Below, in pieces: positions 8,201-17,186 of a DNA stretch of 47,894 nucleotides. Each line of letters begins with the position of its first letter. The first letter of the stretch is position 1. The notes under the pieces are model-generated. The model made no database searches and was not told the DNA's origin. It saw only the letters and a program-made list of their open reading frames with translations. Source of the stretch: Mesostigma viride (lineage: Eukaryota > Streptophyta > Mesostigmatophyceae > Mesostigmatales > Mesostigmataceae); the NCBI GenBank assembly GCA_009746045.1, contig RPFO01000406.1, forward strand, positions 763,501 through 811,394, in the 5' to 3' direction. The position numbers and the translations under genes were made by a program.

Positions 8201-9122
8201 TGAGGTTGTGGAGGAATAGGGAGAGCATGATCCTGAGTGAGGTTTGTTGCAGCCCAGGTGTGTATGTTTCCCCTTTTGGCAGTGTGGATGTCCCCTTTAA
8301 TTCTGTGACACATGGTCTGGCATGGAAGATTGGGGAGCCCACTTTTTGTGGTTTTTGTTTGAGAACAAATTTTAATCTGAGCTTTTTGGCTCCCTCTGGC
8401 ACGTCCCATGAAGGGGTGACAGGAGGTTTGTATTGAGGGTTTTTGGGGTTGGGCAGGACCCATTCCTGCCTGGCTTGGTGGACAATGGCCATCAGCCACT
8501 TGGTAAACCCTTTTTGTGTTTTGCATTCTTGTATGACGTGGGAGATTTGGTGGGGTGAGTGCATGGCTATGTCCCACTTACCCAGCCCAAAGGCTGAGGG
8601 ATGGAGGAACTGGCTGTGCACTAACTTGTCCAGATCAGGGATCTCCCCTGGTGCATACTGAGTGTTGACTGCCTTGATGACAGCATCCATACCAGGGACA
8701 ATACTGGAGAGAGGGATTTTAAAGTGGTCCAGAGGAACTGCACCCACCCCTGTGACACTGAGCTCATTAGCTGAGATAAGCACCCCAGGATAGGATACAA
8801 AAGGTTCCCCCAACAAGGTGTTACCAGAGTACCCCTCCACCACCTGGAAGGGTGTCTGAATACCAAGTATAGGGAGCATCACTTGTCCCACTACATCCAG
8901 TGAGCTTTGGCCTGAGAAATCCTGCACCCGTGCCCAAAATGAAGGTGCAATCTCAAGACCAGGGATGGCTTGTGCACTGATCACACTGACCTGTGCCTGA
9001 GTGTCTATTGCCAGGGTCCAGGGGTCCTGACTAGTGCACACAGCTGAGACTTTTGCCAACCCTGCGGCCACAGCAGCTTGTTGCTTATGTGACCTGTGTA
9101 ATGCTTGCAAGGCGACTGCCAA
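8130..9122 (-). pseudogene. Retropepsin-like protease plus RT N-terminus
   Basis: An open frame of 330 aa without an ATG at its start (it reads on from the integrase side in another frame). Residues of about 30-125 look like a retropepsin: WTLAIDTQAQVSVIS around the catalytic Asp, a hydrophobic VVGQVMLPI strand, and NTLLGEPFV as the ILG-type C-terminal motif. Gly of the usual DTG/DSG is Gln here. The last hundred residues hold KLRLKFVLKQKPQ, ARPCVTELKG, GETYTP and RIMLSLFL, which is the start of a Copia RT. So protease lies directly before RT and after integrase. The protease call is by motif only; a linker domain mimicking it is the alternative. Confidence 0.7.
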
Positions 9123-9129
9123 TTTGACC

Positions 9130-10490
9130 TCAGAGCGGGAGGTTGGCAGACAGGTTCGTGCCTTGGGGCTGAGCTAATGCTTCCAACCCAGCTACCTCGT
9201 GCCTGGTTAAGCAATCCCCAGGTTGTGAAGTGGGCCTGGCTTCACTGAGGGTGGAAGGGTTCACAGAGGGTGCTGTGGTGCTGTCAACAGCAGTAATTGG
9301 TGGCTCAGAGCTACTGCTGGGCATGCTGGAGTTGCCAGATAGAAGTAGTGAGTCCATGCTTAAAGACTCTTCCCCAGGCACGTCTGCCATGGGAGAATAA
9401 TACTTCTTAATTCTATGACAGCTCACCCTGTGACGCTTCCCATTGATATTGTGCTTGACCTCCACGGTCTTGCTGTTTTTGGTAAATCCACGGATGGTAA
9501 CTGGACCTAGCCAAGTTCCAACCTTACCAAAGCTGTTTTCCTTGTAATAGAGAACTTGATCACCTTTTTGGAATACTGGCCTGGAATGGGTTTTATCTTT
9601 TTCTGCCAGTTTTGCTGAGGTTTGTGCACGTGCAGTGTTGTACAGTGCTATCACCTCTGGGGGATATACACCTGCCTGCAGGCCTGCTGGGATTACTTCA
9701 CCCCACGTGGCATGCAAGACAGGTCTCATGTTTAGGGTTGTGCACATTTCATGACACCAGAGTGCCCTGTCACAATAGACCCCTGAAGTAGCATCCTTGG
9801 AAGGATTTTTGGCTAGTAGGGTTTTGACAGATCTGATGGTTCTTTCAATGACCCCCTGACCCTCATGATCTTCCAGCCCAGCAATCTCTATTGCTTCACA
9901 CCCTTCCAGGTCAGTCAGACAAGAAAATTGTTGATCAAGCAAAATTCTGTCAACTGGGTAGAATCTGGGTAAAGCAATCATGAGTGCAACACGTAGCTGC
10001 CCTGCAGACATGCCAGGTAGGGGTTCCATTACTGTGAACCTGGACCATGAGTCTTTTAGGATCAGGTAGGGTTGGACATCTTTGTTGATGTGCATCACAT
10101 CCCCCACTATCATGCCCCTATTGGTGGAAGGAGTTGCAGTATGCCATTTTTGAGGTTTGGGGCTATTGAACTGACATTCTTGACAGTGTTGTCTAGCCAG
10201 TTTTACTGCATTCCTGAGTTGTTTTCCCATGCTACTACCCCCCAGCCGTCTGGCCAGTTCCTCAGCCACTGTTTCATGACCCATGGCTAGGTGCAGCTGA
10301 TGAGCAAGCTCCTTGATATCTATGGAGTTGTCAACAGTAGGGGTTAGTGCTTTTATGTAAGGTTCCAGAACAGGGTGTTGGGAGGACAGTAAGGTTGCTG
10401 CCTCAAAATCAATTATGCCCTGGCTGCCATCCCCAATGGTAATGAGATCATCATCCTCAGAGTAAGCAAGGTGAGAGAACTCACATTGTT
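9130..10490 (-). pseudogene. Integrase (zinc finger, DDE core, GPY/F-like end)
   Basis: The open frame runs in from about 10490, upstream of the first ATG (10284). It has an HHCC zinc finger (HQLHLAMGH ... CQEC), a core with D in VGDVMHINKD, D in ILLDQQFS and E in GQGVIERTIRS, about 29 residues between the last two, and a basic C-terminal segment with GTWLGPVTIRGF and RVSCHRIKKY that resembles the GPY/F module of Gypsy integrases. A Ser/Pro-rich tail ends at 9130. The next frame (protease) overlaps closely with a one-base frame change, so both probably came from one polyprotein. It lies between gag and protease, an unusual place. Confidence 0.82.
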
Positions 10491-13257
10491 TTTGGTAGCG
10501 AGTCCTGTTGCACGGCTGCCTGGAGGCCCAGGGGATGACGTGCGTGCCAGCAACCCGGGCAGAGATCCACGTTGGCCAGGGAGTCGTTGTTGGGGCAGTG
10601 GCCTGTCATGCCCTCTGGAAGCACCTCAGGCACCTTATGCCAGGGTTTCCAGGTTGGTTGTTGTTGTTGTTGTTGTTGTTGTTCCCTGCTGGGACCGGTT
10701 CTGGCCCTGCTGGGACCTGTTGTTGTTGTTGTTTTGGCCCTGTTGGGACCTGTTGTTATTGTTGCCCTGCTGGGACCTGTTGTTGTTATTGTTGTTGTTG
10801 TTGTTGTTGTTGGGGTTGCCATGCAGGGGCACACGGTGCCACGTGTTGCCACGCCCCTGAGAGCCACTGCCCCCTTGGTGGGAGGACTTGTGGGTCTTGG
10901 GTGCCCCCCCTGGCTGGCCCCCCTTGCGTTTGTGGCCTTGGACACCCTGGACCTTGGGGTCCTGGGCCTGGGTTGCCAGTACCCAGGGGGTCCACTGCCT
11001 CCTCGATATAGAGCATGGCAGCTCTGAAGTTGTCCCAGAGGGACTTGAGGCCTGTAAGCAGGGTAGCCAGGACAGAAGGTTGCAAATTAGCTTTTGTTAG
11101 CCAGGTGTGGATGAGATACCTTGGTTGGAGCTTGAGAAGCTCAAGGTCTTTCTCAATCATTACCCTGTATGTTTTTGCATCCCCAGAGAGGTTATTCTTG
11201 TTCACCTTATATGCAGCAAGCCAGTTGAAACGTTCTACTGCTTCCATGTGGTTATTGGTAAGCACTAGCTGTTTCAGATCAGTGATAAAGGTAGGCCACT
11301 GTTCAATGGCTGCTTCAGGTGTCAGGGTGCGTTCCTGATAGGTTTGAATCAATGCTCTAATTGCAGGAGATGATTGATGGAATGTGGAGGAGGCCCTGAG
11401 AGCCTTAAACTGATGTCTAAGGTTAAGGCCTTCCATCCCATACTCCAGAGCAAAGACAAATTGCTTAGCTTGTTCAACAGTGTGACCCTCAGGCAAGCCA
11501 GCAATATTGATTTTGGATTCCTTTTTATGAGGGTTAAACACACCTGTGAGAGGGGGGTTGGCCCTCAAGAAGACGTCAGTTGCTTGTTGCAGGCGGGTGG
11601 GGTCCAGGTTGATGGTCCCCCGCTCATACCGCGACATCAGGGCGCGCAGGCCCTCGACAGTTTGCAGCTGGTTAGCTGTTAACTGCTGATCTTGCAACGA
11701 GGCCAGCTGTGCCTGGAGAATGGCGAGCTGTTCCAGGACATCCCCGCCCTTGGGGGGCCTCAGCAGGTTGGGTGGGTGCCCTGGGCACCTCTGCACCTCC
11801 CCCCAGGGCCTCCTGGGGTCCTGGCCACCCCCCTGGTTGGGGAGGGGGCCCCAACCCACAGGGCGAACCTGGGGTGGTGGGGGAGGGGGAGGGGGGGCCG
11901 TGGTGGCCCGGGGGAGCCCGGGGGGGTCCGGGTGACCCCACTGGGTCCAGCCCCAGCGGTGGAGGGGCGGGCAGGGGTGTCTGCCGCCGCTCTCCTCGCT
12001 GCCTCCTCCTGAGGAGCCTTTTCATCTCCTTGCGTACCTCATGTTCTCGGAGGGCAGCCTGAAAGGCCGCCTCATCCGTAGGAATGTCAGGGAGGGGGTC
12101 TCCCATGATCAGAGCATCCCGGACAGGGCAGTCCGTGCTCTTTCCCTTCCTCTGGCCCAGGACCAGCAGGCCCTCCTTGTACTGCAAGGGTTGGGGAGGA
12201 GAGGGTTTCTTGGTGGTTTCCAGCGGGGGGGCAGCTTCAGCTACCACCCCATGCTTGGCCAAGATGGCCTCCGTTACCCTGGCTTGGGTTAGGGAGGACA
12301 TAGCTTTAAAATGGGCTGACCGAGCAAGCTCGGCCAGGTCTTGACCATCCGAGTATTCCATCGGATAATCAGCATTTTTGAGAAGGTCGCGTAGCCGCTG
12401 AGTTGCCTCGCGGTACGCCGCCGCCATCGCCTGGTGGGTGGCCAGGCGACGGGCGGCCTCCTCCTCGTATTCCTGCCGCTTAGCGGCGAGCCGAAAGGCC
12501 GTCTCTCGACGGACCTCCCGGTCTCGCTGCCTCGCTCGGCGTTCTTCGTTAGCCACCAGCGCGGCCTGCTCGACCGCCAGGAGCGCTGGGGTAAGGGTTA
12601 TCTCAGTCTCCCCGTCGGGAAGACTGGCAGTATCGGAGACCTCATCATCGGACATTTGTTGTCCTCCGATGGGCTCCACGGGTCTACGCACCACCCGCGC
12701 GAGCTTAATGCTTTCCATCTCCTTCTTCTTGCGAAGAAGGGACGAAGGTCGCCCAAGCTGAAGCTCGATGTGATTGTGCCCTGTGAGCGAAGGGAACACG
12801 AAGATCAGACGTGGCGGGGCGAAACGTGATCGCCCCGTCCGGCGCCACCGAAGCCGTCTGACGGGGCATGAGCTCCCGAATAGTCGGCAACGGAGGGCCG
12901 AACTGGGGAGCCTCAGTGGGGTTGACCGCCGAGGGCTCCGCAGCCATGGCTGCTCCAGCCGTGGTTTCGGCTGTTGCAGCCGCCGGAGTCGAGGGTAAGC
13001 CGGTCCCCCGGGGGGGAGCCGTCTCGTCCTCGATCCGGCTTCTCAGGGGAGGGGGGTAGGTCGGTCGGCTTTGCAGCCGCCGTCCGGCCCTCGTCCTGGC
13101 AGACATTGTTGTTCTTTTTGTTTTTCTTCTTTTTCTTTGAAATGGCCGCATCGCCAGCCGGCTTCTGATTGTTGTCTTTGGGCATCCGCCGATCCTGCCC
13201 GTCATCATCCTCGTTGAAGTTAAGCTTCTTAGCGACATTCTTGTTAGAGATAGCCAT
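10490..13257 (-). pseudogene. Gag of the LTR element, frameshifted
   Basis: The start is the ATG at 13257 (MAISNKNVAKKL), 20 nt inside the 5' LTR. The frame then changes several times. In order it shows a charged basic N-terminus with KKKKKNKK, a Thr/Ala/Pro segment, a long Arg/Glu-rich helical region (EERRARQRDREVRRE), a Pro/Gly-rich stretch, a helical capsid-like part (IKALIQTY-type segments at about 11100-11500), and a poly-Asn/Gln tract from a GTT microsatellite at 10650-10815. After it comes a Cys/His cluster (GHCPNNDS ... CPGCWHARH) that is not a standard CCHC knuckle. I assign Gag by position and composition, not by a conserved domain. Confidence 0.65.
10650..10815. repeat. GTT/TTG microsatellite inside gag
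   Basis: Interrupted GTT runs separated by a CCCTGCTGGGACC-type unit. On the coding strand it gives poly-Asn, poly-Gln or poly-Thr depending on frame, with repeated RSQQG in the Asn frame. Length change here probably caused the local frameshifts. Confidence 0.85.
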
Positions 13258-13276
13258 TGGTAGCAGATAAAATTCA

Positions 13277-13760
13277 AGTTAGAATATGAGTGAACCGACT
13301 TGGTATATTGCTTGAGAGCACTGTGAGCAATGAGCAATGAATTGCTTGGTTCATTAGAAAATAGGTTTACCCTTTATCAACGTTCCTCTCACTGGCTGCG
13401 CCACTGCAGTGACCGTTGGGTGCAGACCGTTGGCCCGAGGCCGCACGATGACAGGTAGCAGTCTAGTCACTGCATCGTGTGATCACAGATCAATGCACGA
13501 TGCAGTACGGTCCCTATCTAGGATACTCTAGTACCGTCCAATGACAGGACACTACGTATACTGGGTACTGACATCTGTCACGTACCCCAGTACCCAAAGT
13601 ACCTATCTAGGGAAACGTATGCGACTCGACTAGCATTCCTATCTGCATAGCCCACGTGGTATTTATATTCACATACCAACGTAGGTTTACAAGGCTTATT
13701 CATACGTTGTATTCACAATGCCTGTGAGACTTAGTCTACAGCAAAGCATGGAGACTAACT
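13277..13760 (-). repeat. 5' LTR of the gag-IN-PR-RT-RH element
   Basis: 484 bp, the same length as the 3' LTR, ends AGTTAG...CTAACT, followed by TSD GTTGC at 13761-13765. In element sense the base after the LTR starts TGAATTTTATCTGCTACC, which lacks the TGG expected opposite a tRNA 3' CCA. Confidence 0.88.
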
Positions 13761-13765
13761 GTTGC

Positions 13766-14900
13766 CAACCTGGCTCAAGTCTCAGCCATACCTACCTAGC
13801 GGCTAGACTCTACTGTAGAGCCTGCACCTTAACGTGCTGCGATGAATTATTGTAGCTGCTGCACGGTCGACGGTGCGGCAAAGCCAGTATGGCTGACGAT
13901 TTCGTAGACATGATGCTAGCGGTTTTGTTGCTGGATAATTCCTAGTATTAAATATTATCAGTTGAAACGCATAGCAAATTTAGAGCCGATAGCGACTAGC
14001 CCTGCTTTGGGGGATTTTGCTTGCCTTGGCGTAAAATGCGAACCTGTTGGCTAACGGAACATTTAACATACCCGGCCAGCAACAATAGGAAAGAGTCTAG
14101 TGCAGGAGCGTCCGCCGCAGACAGACCTAACTAAAGGTATATTAGCGTCGCTCATGCCACACCGTCCACTTTCTCGGCCACGGTCTTTGTCTGAGCCACG
14201 ATCACCATCTCGATCATCTCATTCATCTGGTAAAGCTGGCCGCAGCCTCCCTGGCGATGCCATGCCGGAAGCAGTGCCTGATCCGACGCCATCGTCAGGG
14301 CATCTACCGCCGCCTGGGAATCTGAGTAATGTCGAAGCTAGCCGCAATTCTGAATCTCACGAGAAGAATAGCGGGACAAGCTCTGGGTCGTCTCTGACAC
14401 TCACGTCCGCATTCTGACGATATTGCTCGGAATTCAGGTCATGGAAAGCATCGCCGTTTTCGACCTAGTAAACCTACATAGCACTTGCAAGTTGCCCGGC
14501 CAGTGGCCAATTGGCCATGCCCTCGAGTTTTGGCCCATGTGGCATGTGTGACTTCACTAATTCATCACTTGTTACGGCGTCATCTAAATTTATTATTGTC
14601 GCTAGCTGTTAATTTAATGGTTTGACAGTCCTCAATCCTATCGTGCACATTGGATATCGCCACTGTGCCTACTGAAGGGAGTGAAGGCTGTTGTAACTAT
14701 AGTAGTAAGGGCTGTAAGGCCATAAGCCGGTGAGGCATAATTGCCTTAACAGTGCCTGCCATTATTAATCCACGTCCCACCTAACAATGCCCATATAATG
14801 GTATAGCAACGCCCCCCCCCCCATTCCCCAATACAAAGCCGACCTAGACTAAGCACTCAAAGGAGTGTATAACACATCTTGCTTGCAACAAAGCTATGTT
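13766..14900. other. Interior of the hAT element, no recognised gene
   Basis: About 1.1 kb that joins 3747-4131 once the LTR element is removed. The longest ORF (14100-14417, +, 105 aa, Ser/Pro-rich) matches no family I know and may be chance. A C10 run lies at 14813-14822. I see no transposase. Confidence 0.55.
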
Positions 14901-14904
14901 GAAA

Positions 14905-15012
14905 GGTGCGACCGCGGGATTTTGGTGGCTGAGGTCACATTGCATGACCGCAGGATTTTGGGAGCCGTGGTCACACGCGACCGCAGCCCAAAAACCCTTA
15001 GCAGAAACACTG
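14905..15012. repeat. Right subterminal repeats and TIR of the hAT element
   Basis: Two to three copies of a GACCGC(G/A)GGATTTTGG-type motif alternate with GTCACA-type segments, then the inverted end TTAGCAGAAACACTG, then the TSD GACATGCT (15013-15020). Confidence 0.75.
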
Positions 15013-15579
15013 GACATGCTGATGGAGCTAGGGTCTGCCAAGGTGGCTGATCAGGTCAGGGCTTCATCTGGCATTCTGTTGTCTGCAGTGGATTTATCAC
15101 CGCCCATTTGCATGGAGCTGTATGTGGATAGCTCAATGGACAGCAGGCAGGTCAGACTCCAAGGTCATGGCAGGGCTGCAGGGCTCTTTGTGCTCAGACA
15201 GGAAGGCCTGGGGAGTTTGGTGAGCTGGTTTAGTCGCCTGCACAAACGGGTGGCTGTCAGCAGTGATGTGGCAGAATGCAGGGCTATTTGTGAAGGCATT
15301 CACACAAGCCTTTATCTGAAGGAGTTGCTTCATCAGATGACTTCTAACACTCCTTGGCCACTTCAGGTTATCACTCTTCTCAAAACAGACTCCATGGGGA
15401 TGGTGCAGTTTGTGCACAGGCAGATGGCCAGAAGTAGGGACTTGGATTATCTCCTTCTTAAGGAATTGTCCTCCTTGGCCAACATTGAGCATATCCCTGG
15501 GGTTGACAATCCTGCTGATGCTTTGACCAAGCTGGTGCAGTTAAGGCAGCAGTGCAATACAAGGTTCTTCAGTCTCTGA
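15013..15579 (+). pseudogene. Copia-like RNase H, continuation of the element at 2151
   Basis: An open frame of about 190 aa. It has MELYVDSSMDSRQV (first catalytic Asp), FVLRQEGLGSLVSWFSRLHKR, VAECRAICEGIHTSLYLKELL (catalytic Glu and helix), LKTDSMGMV (third acidic residue) and VDNPADALTKL near the stop. That is a complete Copia RNase H. Removing the hAT joins it directly to the frame at 3739, since GACATGCT then reads on into GATGGAGCT. Its sequence parallels the - strand RNase H at 7011-7550 but is clearly diverged. The frame is open, so decay of this element is uneven. Confidence 0.85.
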
Positions 15580-16593
15580 TGGAGGTCCCATCTCCGCAAG
15601 CTGTCTAAACCTGCATGGTGAATGGTTATAGGGAATTGGAGAGCAGATTGTGTGGTAGTGTCAGCATTGTGACTGACATAATACCTGTATTTTAGTCTGT
15701 ACTAGGGCTCATGGACCATGGTACACTCACTCTGATACAGCCAGGCTTTGGCTGGGGTTCATGCTGTTGACTACACAAGGTCAGTTGACAGGTCCATTAC
15801 AGACCATGTATTCTATTTTAAAAAGAAATGTATATTTGTACATACCTCTCACAATGGTCTGGGAACCTTATTCTGGGGTTTATAGGGCGGGGTTCGATTC
15901 CCTGGTATTATGTTTCTACAAGCTGGCCTGCTCAGGTGTTTTACCTGTTCAGACTTCCCTATAGTTCCCCAGGGCAGGATTTTATTGTGGCCTATGTGTT
16001 TCATTTTGTCATTTGTTTGCTGTGGCAATTTATCATCTGACAAGTAGACGGGCGCCATAAGACGGGCGCCAATACTAACCTGTTGAGAGTATGACGGGGA
16101 AACTATTGTAATACGTCTTACTTTGTCAAGTAGTATTCTAATTGTCATGGATTTATTGTGCTTATATTAAATATGTACTGGGTTTTATGGGATTAGTATC
16201 TGGGATTAATGGAACTCACCGCCAGAAGGTCATTGTACTGGAGGCTCTACCGAGGTGATGGGATTAATTCCTGGAGAAGCTCTCATAGAATATAACCTGT
16301 ATGTATTTAATTTTGTGTTTCTAATATCTGGTGGTACTCTGTAATGCCACTTCCATAGGTTTTCTCCATTTCTCATGGAATGGTTTTCCCTGTGGCAGAT
16401 CTGTTTCTTTTCCAGTTCCTTAAAAGAAAGGGCTGGGGGAATGGCATTGGCCATTAAAGACATCTGTTCAAGCTTCAAGCTGGAGTGAAGGACATTTAAA
16501 GCTACTTCAAGGGTCCCTGGCAGGGGATGTGATCCCTAAAGAAAAGAAGGGATTGGAGTTAACGTAAAGGATTTAAGTTAGATGGATAGAGAT
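15580..16593. other. Non-coding 3' region of the Copia-like element
   Basis: About 1 kb with no ORF of note. It holds an exact pol III B-box (GGTTCGATTCC, 15891-15901) and two GACGGGCGCC copies at 16048-16071. It leads to a probable LTR. Confidence 0.5.
15891..15901 (+). promoter_or_regulatory. Isolated B-box / T-arm-like motif
   Basis: GGTTCGATTCC matches the tRNA B-box consensus exactly, and flanking bases can form a 5-bp T stem with one G-T pair. No matching acceptor stem or clear A-box is present upstream, so it is not a tRNA gene. It could be a SINE relic or chance. Confidence 0.35.
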
Positions 16594-17180
16594 TGTTACG
16601 CTCTTTCCAACGGCACCTTGAACGCCTCATTTGGTTTACGGGACGTAAAAGTTATGACGTTCCTAGGCTGTGCCGACAGTGACCGGCGCGCCAATGTGGG
16701 CGCGTACGGACACAGGATGTACAAGTGTCACTTTGATAGTCCGCAGGACGTTGACAGGACTTGTGCAGGACTTGATGGTCAATTGATAGGTAAGCGTGCT
16801 GTAGCGCGCCAGGACCTATGAGACAATTGATGCTGAGTAATGTATACGGATAGGTCCACAGGACTAGCCGTATGGACAATTGATAGATCTGCGCGCCAAA
16901 GGCGTGCCAGAGTCTGTGTAATCAATTGATTGACAGTTCAGCTGTGACAGTTCAGCTGAATACTTGGACGCGTCCCTAGCAAGATATGTATGAGTGACTT
17001 GTTAGCTCTAGGACGCTATAGCTCTTGCGTGCACGCTCTCTTGGCACTGCGACCCTGTCGTCTGTGCTACGTGCAGTCTTGTCCAATTGACGTGACTTAC
17101 TTACGTCTGTGTTTCCTTATTCAATAAAGGCAACTTTCCTGCAAGAGCCATGGATTCCCTCGGGATTAAACTCTCTTACA
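16594..17180 (+). repeat. Probable LTR, solo or 3' LTR of the Copia-like element
   Basis: Starts TGTTACGCTC and ends CTCTCTTACA, giving TG...CA with short imperfect inverted ends, length 587 bp. AATAAA at 17123 is in the place expected for a polyadenylation signal. No second copy lies in the window and the right flank is a LINE start, so no TSD can be checked. Confidence 0.42.
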
Positions 17181-17186
17181 ACTCCT

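Larger units (their letters stand above)
4132..13760 (-). mobile_element. LTR retrotransposon with gag-IN-PR-RT-RH order
   Basis: Direct repeats of exactly 484 bp (4132-4615 and 13277-13760) with a 5-bp TSD GTTGC define the element. The coding strand is -. Domains met in the direction of transcription are gag (13257 to about 10490), integrase (about 10490 to 9130), a retropepsin-like domain and the start of RT (about 9122 to 8130), the rest of RT (8200 to 7557) and RNase H (7550 to 7011). That order matches neither Copia (PR-IN-RT-RH) nor Gypsy (PR-RT-RH-IN). The LTRs begin AGTTAG and end CTAACT rather than TG...CA, and no TGG-type primer site abuts the 5' LTR. The reading frames are broken at several points, so this copy is inactive. 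A LINE-like element sits in its RNase H end. Confidence 0.85.
3747..15012. mobile_element. Non-autonomous hAT DNA transposon, interrupted by an LTR element
   Basis: The ends read CAATGTATCTGCTAACGGG at the left and, reverse-complemented, CAGTGTTTCTGCTAAGGG at the right, with 8-bp TSDs GACATGCT. CAGTG-type ends and an 8-bp TSD define the hAT superfamily. With the nested LTR element and its TSD copy (4132-13765) removed, the element is about 1.6 kb. No hAT transposase (hATC/DDE) is visible, so it must rely on a partner. Both subterminal regions hold repeats of a GACCGCGG-GATTTTGG type motif. It is inserted in the RT/RNase H part of the older Copia-like element. Confidence 0.85.

Noticed and set aside
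10650-10815. Possible CRISPR-like or minisatellite array
   Set aside because: Repeats are simple GTT units inside an LTR element gag; there are no regular spacers.
10471-11027. Several + strand ORFs with poly-Val/Leu/Cys
   Set aside because: Shadows of the GTT microsatellite in gag.
14100-14417. hAT transposase fragment
   Set aside because: Ser/Pro-rich, lacks any hATC or DDE motif; too short.
15840-15920. tRNA gene
   Set aside because: Only the T-arm fits; there is no acceptor stem, anticodon arm or A-box at the right distance.
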